This document shows, piece by piece, positions 36,078 through 44,074 of a stretch of 64,000 nucleotides of DNA. The translations under genes were made by a program, and so were the position numbers. Every line of letters starts with the position of its first letter. Within the stretch, counting starts at the first letter, position 1. The notes beneath the pieces were generated by a model. That model was not told the DNA's origin and searched no databases. It saw only the letters and a program-made list of their open reading frames with translations. The stretch spans positions 1 through 64,000 of the forward strand of contig CALGJQ010000006.1 in the NCBI GenBank assembly GCA_937928545.1, read 5' to 3'. Source of the stretch: an uncultured Verrucomicrobiales bacterium. Lineage in GTDB: Bacteria > Verrucomicrobiota > Verrucomicrobiia > Verrucomicrobiales > Akkermansiaceae.

Positions 36078-38495
36078 ATGCCTAACACAGTGAGCGATTA
36101 CGAGAAGATGGGATCCTTTTATCTCGGAAAGGAGTATGATGTTGATAAGCGCGAGGTGACTGACGATCTCCTGCTTTATGACTCCAAGGATTTGGTGACT
36201 CACGGGGTGGTGTTGGGAATGACGGGATCGGGTAAAACGGGACTGTGTCTCAGTCTGTTAGAGGAAGCAGCGATGGACGGAATCCCCGCGATTGTGATCG
36301 ATCCGAAGGGTGACATTTCGAACCTCTTGCTTACTTTTCCTGACTTTGCGGGGAAGGATTTCCGCCCATGGATCAATGAAGATGATGCTCGTAAGAAGGG
36401 GATGGAGCCAGATGCCTTTGCCGAGAAAACGGCTAAGATGTGGGAGAAGGGGATCGGGGATTGGCATCAATCGCCTGAGCGCGTCCGCACCCTGAAGGAT
36501 AAGGTCGACATCAATGTTTTCACGCCGGGGAGTAAGTCAGGCATTCCGGTTTCGATTTTAAGTTCGCTCGATGTCCCTCCCTTCGAGGTGATGGATGATG
36601 GTGAGCTGCTGGGCGAGCGGATCGAGTCGACCGTTTCTTCTCTTCTGTCGCTGGTTGGCGTCGATGCTGATCCGATCCAGTCTCCCGAGGCCATTCTCCT
36701 GGGTTCGATCTTCGCGCACTGCTGGGCTGCTGAGCAATCTCTCTCGCTGGAGTCGCTCATTCGGAATATTCAAAAGCCGCCCTTTGATAAAGTGGGCGTC
36801 ATTGATCTCGATTCCTTCCTCGGGGTTAAAGATCGTCAGAAGCTTGCTCTGAAATTTAATGCTCTCCTCGCTAGTCCTGGTTTCGCGACTTGGTTGGAAG
36901 GACCTCCACTCGATATCCAGCGTATGATGTATGACGAGGACGGTAAGCCTCGCATCTCGATTTTCTCGATCGCACACCTCAGTGATAGTGAGCGCATGTT
37001 TTTTGTTTCATTGCTCTTTAACCAGATGCTCGGCTGGATGCGGATGCAATCCGGAACCACCAGTTTACGCGCGCTCCTCTACATGGATGAGATCTACGGA
37101 TACCTTCCGCCGACTGCAAATCCTCCGAGTAAGAAACCACTCATGACGATGCTGAAGCAGGCTCGTGCTTTTGGTCTCGGAGTTCTGGTGGCGACACAAA
37201 ACCCCGTCGATCTCGATTACAAGGCGCTTTCGAATATGGGAACCTGGTTCTTAGGTCGGATGCAGACGGAGCGTGACAAGGCGCGTGTTCTTGACGGTCT
37301 TGCTGGTGCGGCGGATGCGCAAGGAGGTGGCTTTAATCGGAAGCAAATGGAGACGCTCCTCTCGGGGCTCGATAGCCGAGTCTTCTTGATGAACAACGTG
37401 CATGAAGATGGTCCAGCGGTTTTCCATGTTCGTTGGGTCATGAGTTATCTGCGCGGTCCTTTGACGCGTCGTCAGATTAAGACCTTGATGGATCCCAAGC
37501 GGGATCGTTTTGAAACAGCGGGATCTGCTGCTTCTGCTCCGGCCGAAGGGATGGGCATGGGGATGAGCCAAGCTTCAGCTGCGCCTCAAAAGAGCGAGCG
37601 TCCATCGGTTGGGCAGGGCGTGGTGGAGCACTTTGTGCCCTTTGCGGGGGAGGCTGATGACGTCACTTATCATCCGGCTCTTTTGCGCGATGCGCATGTG
37701 CATTTCTCATCGAGCAAGGCTGATCTTGAGGGCTCACGGATTGTGCGTTTTGTGAATCCGATGGGGAGTAAGGCGATCGATTGGTCAACCGATTCTGCCT
37801 GCACGATGCCGCTTGAGTCCTTTGATGATGAGCCTCGTAAGGGAGCAGGCTTTGCGGAGTTGGCAGGTTACGCCATGAACGCGGACAATTATAAAGGAGT
37901 GGAAGACGAGTTCGAAGATTGGATTTATCGCAAGGAGCGCGTGAAACTTTTCTACTCTCCGCTTTATAAAATGTATTCTCAGCTTGGTGAGTCGGAGGGG
38001 GATTTCCGTGCGCGCCTTTCCATCAAAGGGCGTGAAGAGCGTGATGAGGCGATTGATAAACTGCGTGACAGTTATGCTTCGAAAATCCGCACGAAAACGG
38101 GTCAGCTGGAACGAGCTGAATTGGCGGTTGAAAAAGAGGAGGCGGAAGCAAGCAGTTCAACCTGGCAGGCCGGTGCGTCTGTTTTGGGTGGTCTGCTTGG
38201 TGGGCTTCTCGGTGGGAGAAAATCGCGAGCAAGTGGAGTGACGGCGGCGAGTCGAGTGATGAAACAGCGTCGCGATGTGAAGCAGGCCGAAGATAAACTT
38301 GCGCTCATTGCCGATGACCTTGCCGATCTTGAGGCCGAGCTCGCGGAGGATATTCGAGAGATGGAAGGGAAGTTTGATGCCTTCACCACGGAACTCGAAA
38401 ATGAAGCAATTAAACCTTACAAGAAGGACATTGATATCCGTTCGGTGTCACTGCTTTGGTTGCCTTACGATGCCGATGAGAAGCCTGTTTGGTAA
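36078..38495 (+). CDS. HerA/FtsK-type ATPase (DUF853 helicase HerA-like)
   Basis: An 805-residue P-loop ATPase from ATG 36078; the frame stays open 20 codons further upstream without conserved residues. Walker A is GMTGSGKTG (Lys53), Walker B is ALLYMDEIYG, and the sensor region ATQNPVDLDYKALSN is typical of DUF853 HerA-like proteins. The C-terminal 180 residues form a coiled coil interrupted by a glycine-rich segment GGLLGGLLGGRKSR. These proteins are predicted DNA-translocating motors or membrane-anchored ATPases; the role here is not known. It is followed directly by a thioesterase gene with no spacer. Confidence 0.88.
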   Translation: MPNTVSDYEKMGSFYLGKEYDVDKREVTDDLLLYDSKDLVTHGVVLGMTGSGKTGLCLSLLEEAAMDGIPAIVIDPKGDISNLLLTFPDFAGKDFRPWINEDDARKKGMEPDAFAEKTAKMWEKGIGDWHQSPERVRTLKDKVDINVFTPGSKSGIPVSILSSLDVPPFEVMDDGELLGERIESTVSSLLSLVGVDADPIQSPEAILLGSIFAHCWAAEQSLSLESLIRNIQKPPFDKVGVIDLDSFLGVKDRQKLALKFNALLASPGFATWLEGPPLDIQRMMYDEDGKPRISIFSIAHLSDSERMFFVSLLFNQMLGWMRMQSGTTSLRALLYMDEIYGYLPPTANPPSKKPLMTMLKQARAFGLGVLVATQNPVDLDYKALSNMGTWFLGRMQTERDKARVLDGLAGAADAQGGGFNRKQMETLLSGLDSRVFLMNNVHEDGPAVFHVRWVMSYLRGPLTRRQIKTLMDPKRDRFETAGSAASAPAEGMGMGMSQASAAPQKSERPSVGQGVVEHFVPFAGEADDVTYHPALLRDAHVHFSSSKADLEGSRIVRFVNPMGSKAIDWSTDSACTMPLESFDDEPRKGAGFAELAGYAMNADNYKGVEDEFEDWIYRKERVKLFYSPLYKMYSQLGESEGDFRARLSIKGREERDEAIDKLRDSYASKIRTKTGQLERAELAVEKEEAEASSSTWQAGASVLGGLLGGLLGGRKSRASGVTAASRVMKQRRDVKQAEDKLALIADDLADLEAELAEDIREMEGKFDAFTTELENEAIKPYKKDIDIRSVSLLWLPYDADEKPVW

Positions 38496-38906
38496 GTGAT
38501 GACTCTGGCAGATTTAAAGCTGACGACGGAGGAAGAGGTGATGTTTTTCGACACAGACTGTGGGGGTGTCGTTCATAATATCGCTTATCTTCGGATGATT
38601 GAAACTTGCCGGACTAAATTGGCGGGAATCATGGGGATGGATCTTGCAACGATGGCGGAGACTCAGCTCTTCCCCGTGGTGGTGAGAACGGAGATCGACT
38701 ACAAAACACCGGCGCGACTGGGAGACACGCTTGAGATTCGAGGGCATGTGAGCGAAATCGGCAAGGTGAAGTTCTGGTGTGAGTTTACGGTTTTGAGGAA
38801 GGGGGAATCTCGTCCTTTGATCAATTGCCGCCAAGCACTGGCTCTCGTGCAAATGCCGAGTGGGAAACCGCAGAGGTTGCCCAAGGAGTGGCAAGAGGAC
38901 TCTTAA
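38496..38906 (+). CDS. Hotdog-fold acyl-CoA thioesterase (YbgC/4-HBT type)
   Basis: A 136-residue single hotdog domain. The active-site motif DTDCGGVVHNIAYLRM includes Asp21 at the position of the 4-hydroxybenzoyl-CoA thioesterase catalytic aspartate. The following helix and TEIDYKTPARLGDTLEI strand match YbgC-like enzymes, which hydrolyse acyl-CoA and often partner the Tol-Pal system. No tol genes are nearby. It abuts the HerA-like gene, so the two form an operon. Confidence 0.9.
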   Translation: MMTLADLKLTTEEEVMFFDTDCGGVVHNIAYLRMIETCRTKLAGIMGMDLATMAETQLFPVVVRTEIDYKTPARLGDTLEIRGHVSEIGKVKFWCEFTVLRKGESRPLINCRQALALVQMPSGKPQRLPKEWQEDS

Positions 38907-38968
38907 GTGCCAATGCTTGGGGGTTTAAGCTTTTCTGAAAGGGCTAGAGGCTCTAACACGGTGCCGCA

Positions 38969-40504
38969 ATGGCTCACAAACCTGTCGTATTGATCATCCG
39001 TGATGGCTGGGGACTCAATCCCGGTGGCAAAGAAAGCGCTGAAAAGGACGGAAATGCTGTCGAATTGGCGGATACTCCGTTTCACGATGCGATGGAGCCT
39101 TTGTATCCAAAGGGCTGCCTATCTGCTTCCGGGCTGGATGTGGGCTTACCAGAAGGTCAGATGGGGAACTCCGAGGTGGGGCATTTGAACCTAGGGGCGG
39201 GCCGGATCGTTTATCAAGATTTGACCCGAATTAATAAGGCGATCAGCGATGATACCCTCAAGGATAACGAGATTTTGAAAGAAGCCCTCGCTCAAGCGAA
39301 GGGAAAGCGCTTGCACTTCGTGGGATTGGTCTCGGATGGTGGGGTTCATAGTCATCAAGATCAGCTTATTGCCCTCGCGAAGGTTGCGAATGAGTCGGGC
39401 TGCGAAGACATTATGGTTCATGCCATCACCGATGGTCGCGATACCTCGCCGACGGGTGGAAAAGGATACGTGAGTTACGTTGAGGACGAGTTGGCAAAGT
39501 ATGGTGCTCGGATCGGAACCGTGATTGGTCGTTATTATGCGATGGATCGCGATAAGCGCTGGGAGCGGACCAAGTTGGCTTGGGAAGCGATCGTGCATGG
39601 GAAGGGGACGAATTTGGATGTTCTCGCGAGTGAGGCCATTGCAGATCAATACGCGGAAGAGAAGACGGACGAATTTATGATGCCGATGATCTTCTGTGAT
39701 CATGAAACTCAGCGAGTGAACGATGGGGATGTGGTCCTCTTCTTTAACTTCCGAGCAGATCGCGCGCGTCAGCTTTCTGAGGTTTTCTTGAGCAAAGGAG
39801 ACTTTGATGGATTCCGAGCAGGGGAGATTCCCAAGGTGAACTATGTGACCTTGACGGAGTATGATGAGACTTACGACTGCCCGGCAATTTTCCCTCCCGA
39901 GACGATTAAGATGACGCTGGGTGAAACGGTCGCGCTGGCTGGGAAGAAGCAGCTGCGGATTGCGGAGACTGAAAAATATCCCCACGTTTCCTACTTCTTT
40001 AATGGAGGCGAAGAGAAGCCTTACGATCAAGAGGATCGGAAAGTGGTGCCTTCGCCTAAAGATGTCGCGACCTACGACCTCAAACCTGAGATGAGCTCGG
40101 AAGAGGTCGAGGAATATGTGGTGAGTCACTTGAAGGATTACGATCTCGTCATCATCAACTTCGCCAATCCCGACATGGTCGGCCACACTGGCGTGGTGGA
40201 AGCGGCGAAGAAAGCGGTGACCCGAATCGATGATGCAGTGAAAGCGGTCACTGAAGAAACGTTGCGTCTGGGAGGGAAGCTTTTGATCACCGCGGATCAC
40301 GGGAACTGCGAGTTCATGAAAAATGCCGATGGCTCACCTCACACGGCTCATACTACAAATTTGGTCCACCTCTGGTATGTCGCCGAAGACGCCGCGAATC
40401 ATAAGGTGGCCGATGGCATCCTCGCCGATGTGGCGCCGACTCTTCTCGATATGATGGGGCTTGATGCTCCGGAGGAGATGACGGGGAAGAGTTTGATTGA
40501 GTAG
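38969..40504 (+). CDS. gpmI: 2,3-bisphosphoglycerate-independent phosphoglycerate mutase
   Basis: A 511-residue, manganese-dependent enzyme interconverting 3- and 2-phosphoglycerate in glycolysis. The phosphorylated Ser68 is in EGQMGNSEVGHLNLGAGR, and metal ligands are in VLIIRDGWG (Asp12), VNFANPDMVGHTG-type segment IINFANPDMVGHTG and ITADHGNCEFM. Length and start are standard. Confidence 0.97.
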   Translation: MAHKPVVLIIRDGWGLNPGGKESAEKDGNAVELADTPFHDAMEPLYPKGCLSASGLDVGLPEGQMGNSEVGHLNLGAGRIVYQDLTRINKAISDDTLKDNEILKEALAQAKGKRLHFVGLVSDGGVHSHQDQLIALAKVANESGCEDIMVHAITDGRDTSPTGGKGYVSYVEDELAKYGARIGTVIGRYYAMDRDKRWERTKLAWEAIVHGKGTNLDVLASEAIADQYAEEKTDEFMMPMIFCDHETQRVNDGDVVLFFNFRADRARQLSEVFLSKGDFDGFRAGEIPKVNYVTLTEYDETYDCPAIFPPETIKMTLGETVALAGKKQLRIAETEKYPHVSYFFNGGEEKPYDQEDRKVVPSPKDVATYDLKPEMSSEEVEEYVVSHLKDYDLVIINFANPDMVGHTGVVEAAKKAVTRIDDAVKAVTEETLRLGGKLLITADHGNCEFMKNADGSPHTAHTTNLVHLWYVAEDAANHKVADGILADVAPTLLDMMGLDAPEEMTGKSLIE

Positions 40505-40516
40505 GTTTTCTTAAAT

Positions 40517-40888
40517 ATGGCCCATCCGAATTGCCCAATCTGTTTCGCGAAATTGGAGGATCGGAAAGTTGCTCCCTGTTGGGATTGTGGTCATATGGAA
40601 GGAGAGCTTGAAGACCTAGCAACTGGCAGACATACCTATGCTGAATATCGAATTTTTGGGAAACATCGAATCGTTCTGTGTGATTTTTGCATGGTGGATT
40701 TCAGTTCCTATAAGCCTGCTTACTTTGGTCTTCCAGAGACAGGAAAGGTGATTGGGTCTTCGAGCATTGAATATGTCCGTGACCAGCCGAAGCCGTGGGT
40801 TGTGACAATAGATAAATATTGTTTATCCTGCGAACAGCGCTTGAATTTTTTGACTTTCCGAGCTTCCATTTTGTCAGAAAATGCCTGA
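40517..40888 (+). CDS. Cys-rich zinc-ribbon protein, unknown function
   Basis: A 123-residue protein with four CxxC pairs: Cys6/Cys9, Cys21/Cys24 (CWDCGH), Cys55/Cys58 and Cys102/Cys105, enough for two zinc sites. I recognise no family. It overlaps the next gene by eight bases, and that gene also ends in a cysteine cluster, so the two are likely co-expressed. It is only 12 bases from gpmI and may be read through from it. Confidence 0.75.
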   Translation: MAHPNCPICFAKLEDRKVAPCWDCGHMEGELEDLATGRHTYAEYRIFGKHRIVLCDFCMVDFSSYKPAYFGLPETGKVIGSSSIEYVRDQPKPWVVTIDKYCLSCEQRLNFLTFRASILSENA

Positions 40889-41312
40889 GAGGATTTACGA
40901 TGAACAAAGCGTAAAGCGCAGATATCTCTGGGCATATTTTTCAGCACTTTGCAGTGATGGTGAGCGCGCCGTGTATAAAGCCCATCTCGGCCGGCTTAAA
41001 GCGACGAACGCTCCTCTTCAGGAAAAAATGTTGCGTAGAATGTTTGGTGATTGGGGTGATCCGACAATTGCATCAGAGCTTTCCGAAGGGTTTGATGTGT
41101 TCACGGATCGAGTCTTGTTGAGGATAGAGAATGAGTATCCTGAGCTTCTTTACCTCAACCTGTGTGAGCAGTGTAATCGAATTGTAGGGACACCGATGGC
41201 ATGTATTTGTGGCTGGTGTGGTCACAATTGGTTTTCACGAAGAGACGAACAGGATGGTATTGCCGAACGTGCTCTCAAGCGTGCAGAGCGGTGCCGAGAT
41301 GATCGGTCGTAG
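40881..41312 (+). CDS. Hypothetical protein with C-terminal cysteine cluster
   Basis: A 143-residue basic protein. The first 90 residues are helical and unrecognised. The C-terminal part has Cys95 and Cys98 (CEQC), then CICGWCGHNWFSR with Cys108, Cys110 and Cys113, resembling a zinc ribbon. The start ATG lies inside the preceding gene, an arrangement typical of coupled translation. Confidence 0.7.
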   Translation: MPERIYDEQSVKRRYLWAYFSALCSDGERAVYKAHLGRLKATNAPLQEKMLRRMFGDWGDPTIASELSEGFDVFTDRVLLRIENEYPELLYLNLCEQCNRIVGTPMACICGWCGHNWFSRRDEQDGIAERALKRAERCRDDRS

Positions 41313-41342
41313 AGGAAACGCCTGAGAGACTACTTTTGTAAG

Positions 41343-41375
41343 GGAAAAAGGAATGGCGTGCTGGAGGCACCATTC
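41343..41375 (-). terminator. Probable terminator of the alpha/beta hydrolase gene
   Basis: On the minus strand an imperfect stem (GAATG/CATTC and GTGC/GCAC around a CTCCA loop) is followed by CCTTTTTCCC, about 20 bases beyond the hydrolase stop. Confidence 0.55.
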
Positions 41376-41394
41376 GTGGTGAGTGAGTAATGCT

Positions 41395-42210
41395 TTAGAG
41401 TTTAGCAACCCAGTCATCGAGTCGGCTTAGGAATTCTTCTTCGGTGGAGCCGGAGAAGGGTTCGTGGCGGGCTTCTGGGATTTCTTGGTAGGAGATTTGA
41501 TTTTCGGGAAGCTTTTGGAGGCGCTCGCTTAAGATTTCGGCAGGGCAGACGGGGTCGATGCTGCCTTGGGTGAAGAGGATGGGGAGGTTTGAGGGGAGTT
41601 TGGGGAATTGGGCACGGACTTGGTCGGCGGTGTCGCGGAGAGTGCGGCCCCAGCCAAGTGAGATGCGGCTGTGATAGAGGGGGTTTCTGTCTTCACTTCC
41701 GCGCTTTGGGTCATCGCCGCAATCTTCGCTGCGGACTCCGGTGCTGACGGTGATCCAGGGGAAAGTTTTTGATACGAAAGGGAGGAGGCGGCGCATCCAT
41801 GGCTTCGCTTGGCGCATGGGATCGAGGAGAGGGGAGCTGAACCAAGCGGCGGAGAATTTTTCGGGATGGCGGAGGAGGAAGCGCAGGGCGAGGAGTCCGC
41901 CCATGGAGTGTCCCGCGATGACGAGGGGGCCGGAGAGTTTGGCGAGGGCGGATTGGAAGACTTCTTCGACTAATTCCATGCTGGGGACTTCGCCACGTTT
42001 GCCAGACGAGCGGCCGTGGCCGGGGAGGTCGGTGAGGATGCACTGGTAGCCCGCTTTGACGAAGAGTTCGAGAATGGGCGGGTAGCGGTCGATGAAGTCG
42101 CCTTGTCCGTGGAAGAAAATGAGGCCACCGGTCGGTTCGCCATCCGGTGAAAGGATGAGGCGGTGAAGGTCGCGGCCGGCGATGATGGGACGTTCTTCGG
42201 TGATGGTCAT
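41395..42210 (-). CDS. Alpha/beta hydrolase (monoacylglycerol lipase-like)
   Basis: A 271-residue serine hydrolase of the lysophospholipase/monoacylglycerol lipase type. The oxyanion-hole region is LIFFHGQGDF, the nucleophile Ser102 sits in AGHSMGGLLALR, and the triad is completed by Asp219 (GSIDPVCP) and His249 (EARHEPF). No signal peptide, so cytoplasmic. Its start overlaps the upstream SirB1-like gene by four bases (ATGA). The substrate is inferred only from family resemblance. Confidence 0.9.
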   Translation of the reverse strand: MTITEERPIIAGRDLHRLILSPDGEPTGGLIFFHGQGDFIDRYPPILELFVKAGYQCILTDLPGHGRSSGKRGEVPSMELVEEVFQSALAKLSGPLVIAGHSMGGLLALRFLLRHPEKFSAAWFSSPLLDPMRQAKPWMRRLLPFVSKTFPWITVSTGVRSEDCGDDPKRGSEDRNPLYHSRISLGWGRTLRDTADQVRAQFPKLPSNLPILFTQGSIDPVCPAEILSERLQKLPENQISYQEIPEARHEPFSGSTEEEFLSRLDDWVAKL

Positions 42211-43061
42211 GAACGGAAGGTTTTCATGAGGTCTTGAATGAGCTCGGCATCGTCAAAGCGGCCTTCTTTGTTGAAGGCAAGGTTCATATTGGCGAGGACG
42301 CGCAGGAGAATAGAGGCGAGAGAGCAGGGCTGGCGGACGGCCTTGCGAGCTTCGTTCGAGAGCTCGGGGTGATCGGCGAGGAGCTTGCGGACGAGGGTGG
42401 GGCGACCACGATGAAAGGCATCAATGAGGGTGGGGCCTTGGGCGGTGTCGATAAGGCAAAGGAAGTGACCGGGGTAGTTGACTCCGTAAACTTGGAGATC
42501 GAGGCGATGGGCGACGAGGAGGTAGATGAGAGCGAGACCGATCGGGTTGCTTTGATCTTCTTCGAGACACCAAGCGAGGTCGGAGTTCCGGGGATCAAAG
42601 GGGGCGATGCGGTTTCCGGCGAAGCGGCCAGATTTGAAGAGCCACGCGGCGAGTTCGAGCGGGGTGGCGACGTCGGTTTGGGCTTCGCGAGCGAGGATGT
42701 CGAGTTCGTCTGAGAGGCTAGGGCGAAGGGTGACTCCATCGTGGAGGAAGTCGGAGAGGAGACGAAGGAGGGACTCGAAGAGATCGTAATCACTATCGGG
42801 GTAGCGAAGGTGGTTGGCAGGCATGGCCCATTGTTCGCGGAGGGCTTTTTGGCGGCCGGGGTGGAGGGAGTCCGAGAGGAGCTTGGCTTCCTTGGTTTTG
42901 AGGTGGATGCCCAAGGCGGCGAGGTCATCGCTCGCGTCGCCTTCATAGTTCATGAGGGCGTTTTGGACACCTTGCCGGACTTCCTCGGTTTCGTCGTCGA
43001 GGAGTTTTAAAAGGGAGCCGAAATGAGGGGGCTTGGCCATGTCTTGAAGATGCTTCTTCAT
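42207..43061 (-). CDS. SirB1/transglutaminase-like protein
   Basis: A 284-residue protein of the SirB1 family. The conserved core NPIGLALIYLLVAHRLDLQVYGVNYPGHFLC is present, although the transglutaminase-type catalytic cysteine appears to be replaced in this alignment, as in other SirB1 proteins. A short HEAT-like N-terminal region (FGSLLKLLDDETEEVRQGVQ) and a C-terminal TPR-like tail flank it. Function of the family is not established. First gene of a two-gene operon with the hydrolase. Confidence 0.8.
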   Translation of the reverse strand: MKKHLQDMAKPPHFGSLLKLLDDETEEVRQGVQNALMNYEGDASDDLAALGIHLKTKEAKLLSDSLHPGRQKALREQWAMPANHLRYPDSDYDLFESLLRLLSDFLHDGVTLRPSLSDELDILAREAQTDVATPLELAAWLFKSGRFAGNRIAPFDPRNSDLAWCLEEDQSNPIGLALIYLLVAHRLDLQVYGVNYPGHFLCLIDTAQGPTLIDAFHRGRPTLVRKLLADHPELSNEARKAVRQPCSLASILLRVLANMNLAFNKEGRFDDAELIQDLMKTFRS

Positions 43062-43105
43062 GATGGAATCGCCAGAAAAATTATGGGGGTGTTTTGAGTT
43101 GATTT

Positions 43106-43133
43106 GGCATGGCGCTTGGAAAGCGCCGCCACT
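43106..43133. repeat. Palindromic element copy D, upstream of hisF
   Basis: A 28-base copy of the uvrA palindrome family with core GGCGCTTGGAAAGCGCC, here in the intergenic gap between the divergent SirB1-like gene and hisF, 18 bases before the hisF start. Confidence 0.8.
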
Positions 43134-43150
43134 TAGGTTAGACCGACTGC

Positions 43151-43924
43151 ATGCTCGCTAAGCGGATTATTCCTTGTCTCGATGTCACCAATGGACGTGT
43201 CGTTAAGGGGACCAACTTTGTGAACCTTGTGGATGCTGGGGATCCGGTGGAATCGGCGGTGGCTTATAATGAGCAACAGGCGGATGAGATTGTCTTTTTG
43301 GATATCACGGCATCGAGTGATGGGCGTGATACCATGGTGGATGTGGTGCGGGAGACGGCGGCGCAGTGCTTTGTTCCACTGACGGTGGGCGGGGGGATTC
43401 GGGAGGTGGCGGATATGAGTCGGATGTTGCTCGCGGGAGCGGATAAGGTGGGGGTGAATACGGCGGCGATCGTGCGGCCGGAGGTGGTGGATGAGGGAGC
43501 GAAGGCTTTTGGGAATCAGTGCATTGTGGTGGCGATTGATGCGAAAAAGATCGGGCCCGGGAAGTGGGGAGTTTATACGCATGGGGGACGTAAACCGGTC
43601 GAGGGACTGGATGCGATTCAATGGGCCAAGGAAGTTTACAATCGAGGAGCGGGCGAGATTTTGCTCACGAGCATGGATGCGGATGGGACGAAGGATGGAT
43701 ATGATATCGAGTTGACCCGCGCGGTGAGCGAAGCGGTGGGGATTCCGGTGATTGCGAGTGGGGGAGCGGGGAATTTGGAACACATGGTGGATGTGTTGGA
43801 TGAGGGGAAGGCTGATGCGGTTTTGGCGGCGAGTATTTTTCACTTCGGGCAGCACACCGTGCCGGAGGCGAAGGAGTTTTTTAAGGGGCGGGGGATTCCG
43901 GTGAGGCCGATGGTGGGTGGTTGA
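43151..43924 (+). CDS. hisF: Imidazole glycerol phosphate synthase cyclase subunit
   Basis: A 257-residue TIM barrel that, with HisH, forms imidazole glycerol phosphate and AICAR in histidine synthesis. The catalytic aspartates are in [16 protein letters not shown] (Asp11) and in [10 protein letters not shown]. Phosphate-binding loops VGGGIR and [11 protein letters not shown] are intact, and the PMVGG tail is near the end. No hisH or hisA is adjacent. The gene has no visible Shine-Dalgarno sequence; palindromic copy D lies directly upstream. Confidence 0.97.
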   Translation: MLAKRIIPCLDVTNGRVVKGTNFVNLVDAGDPVESAVAYNEQQADEIVFLDITASSDGRDTMVDVVRETAAQCFVPLTVGGGIREVADMSRMLLAGADKVGVNTAAIVRPEVVDEGAKAFGNQCIVVAIDAKKIGPGKWGVYTHGGRKPVEGLDAIQWAKEVYNRGAGEILLTSMDADGTKDGYDIELTRAVSEAVGIPVIASGGAGNLEHMVDVLDEGKADAVLAASIFHFGQHTVPEAKEFFKGRGIPVRPMVGG

Positions 43925-44008
43925 GGGGAGATCTCACGCAGAGCAGCGGAGCAGCTGAGGATTTATGGGGCGCGGTTGAGGGGAGGTCTCACGCAGAGGC
44001 GCAGAGGT
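43921..44008. repeat. Two copies of a TCTCACGCAGAG-type dispersed repeat
   Basis: Copy 1 (43921-43952) and copy 2 (43976-44008) both read TTGAGGGGAGRTCTCACGCAGAG followed by GC-rich GCGCAGAGG-like sequence. A third copy is at 50112-50150. They fill most of the gap between hisF and the exosortase-like gene. Confidence 0.75.
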
Positions 44009-44074
44009 TTTGAGGGGGGCTTGGGTTGGGTATCGAACTTGCGTAGGTGTGTTTGATATCTTTTAATTTCTGAG

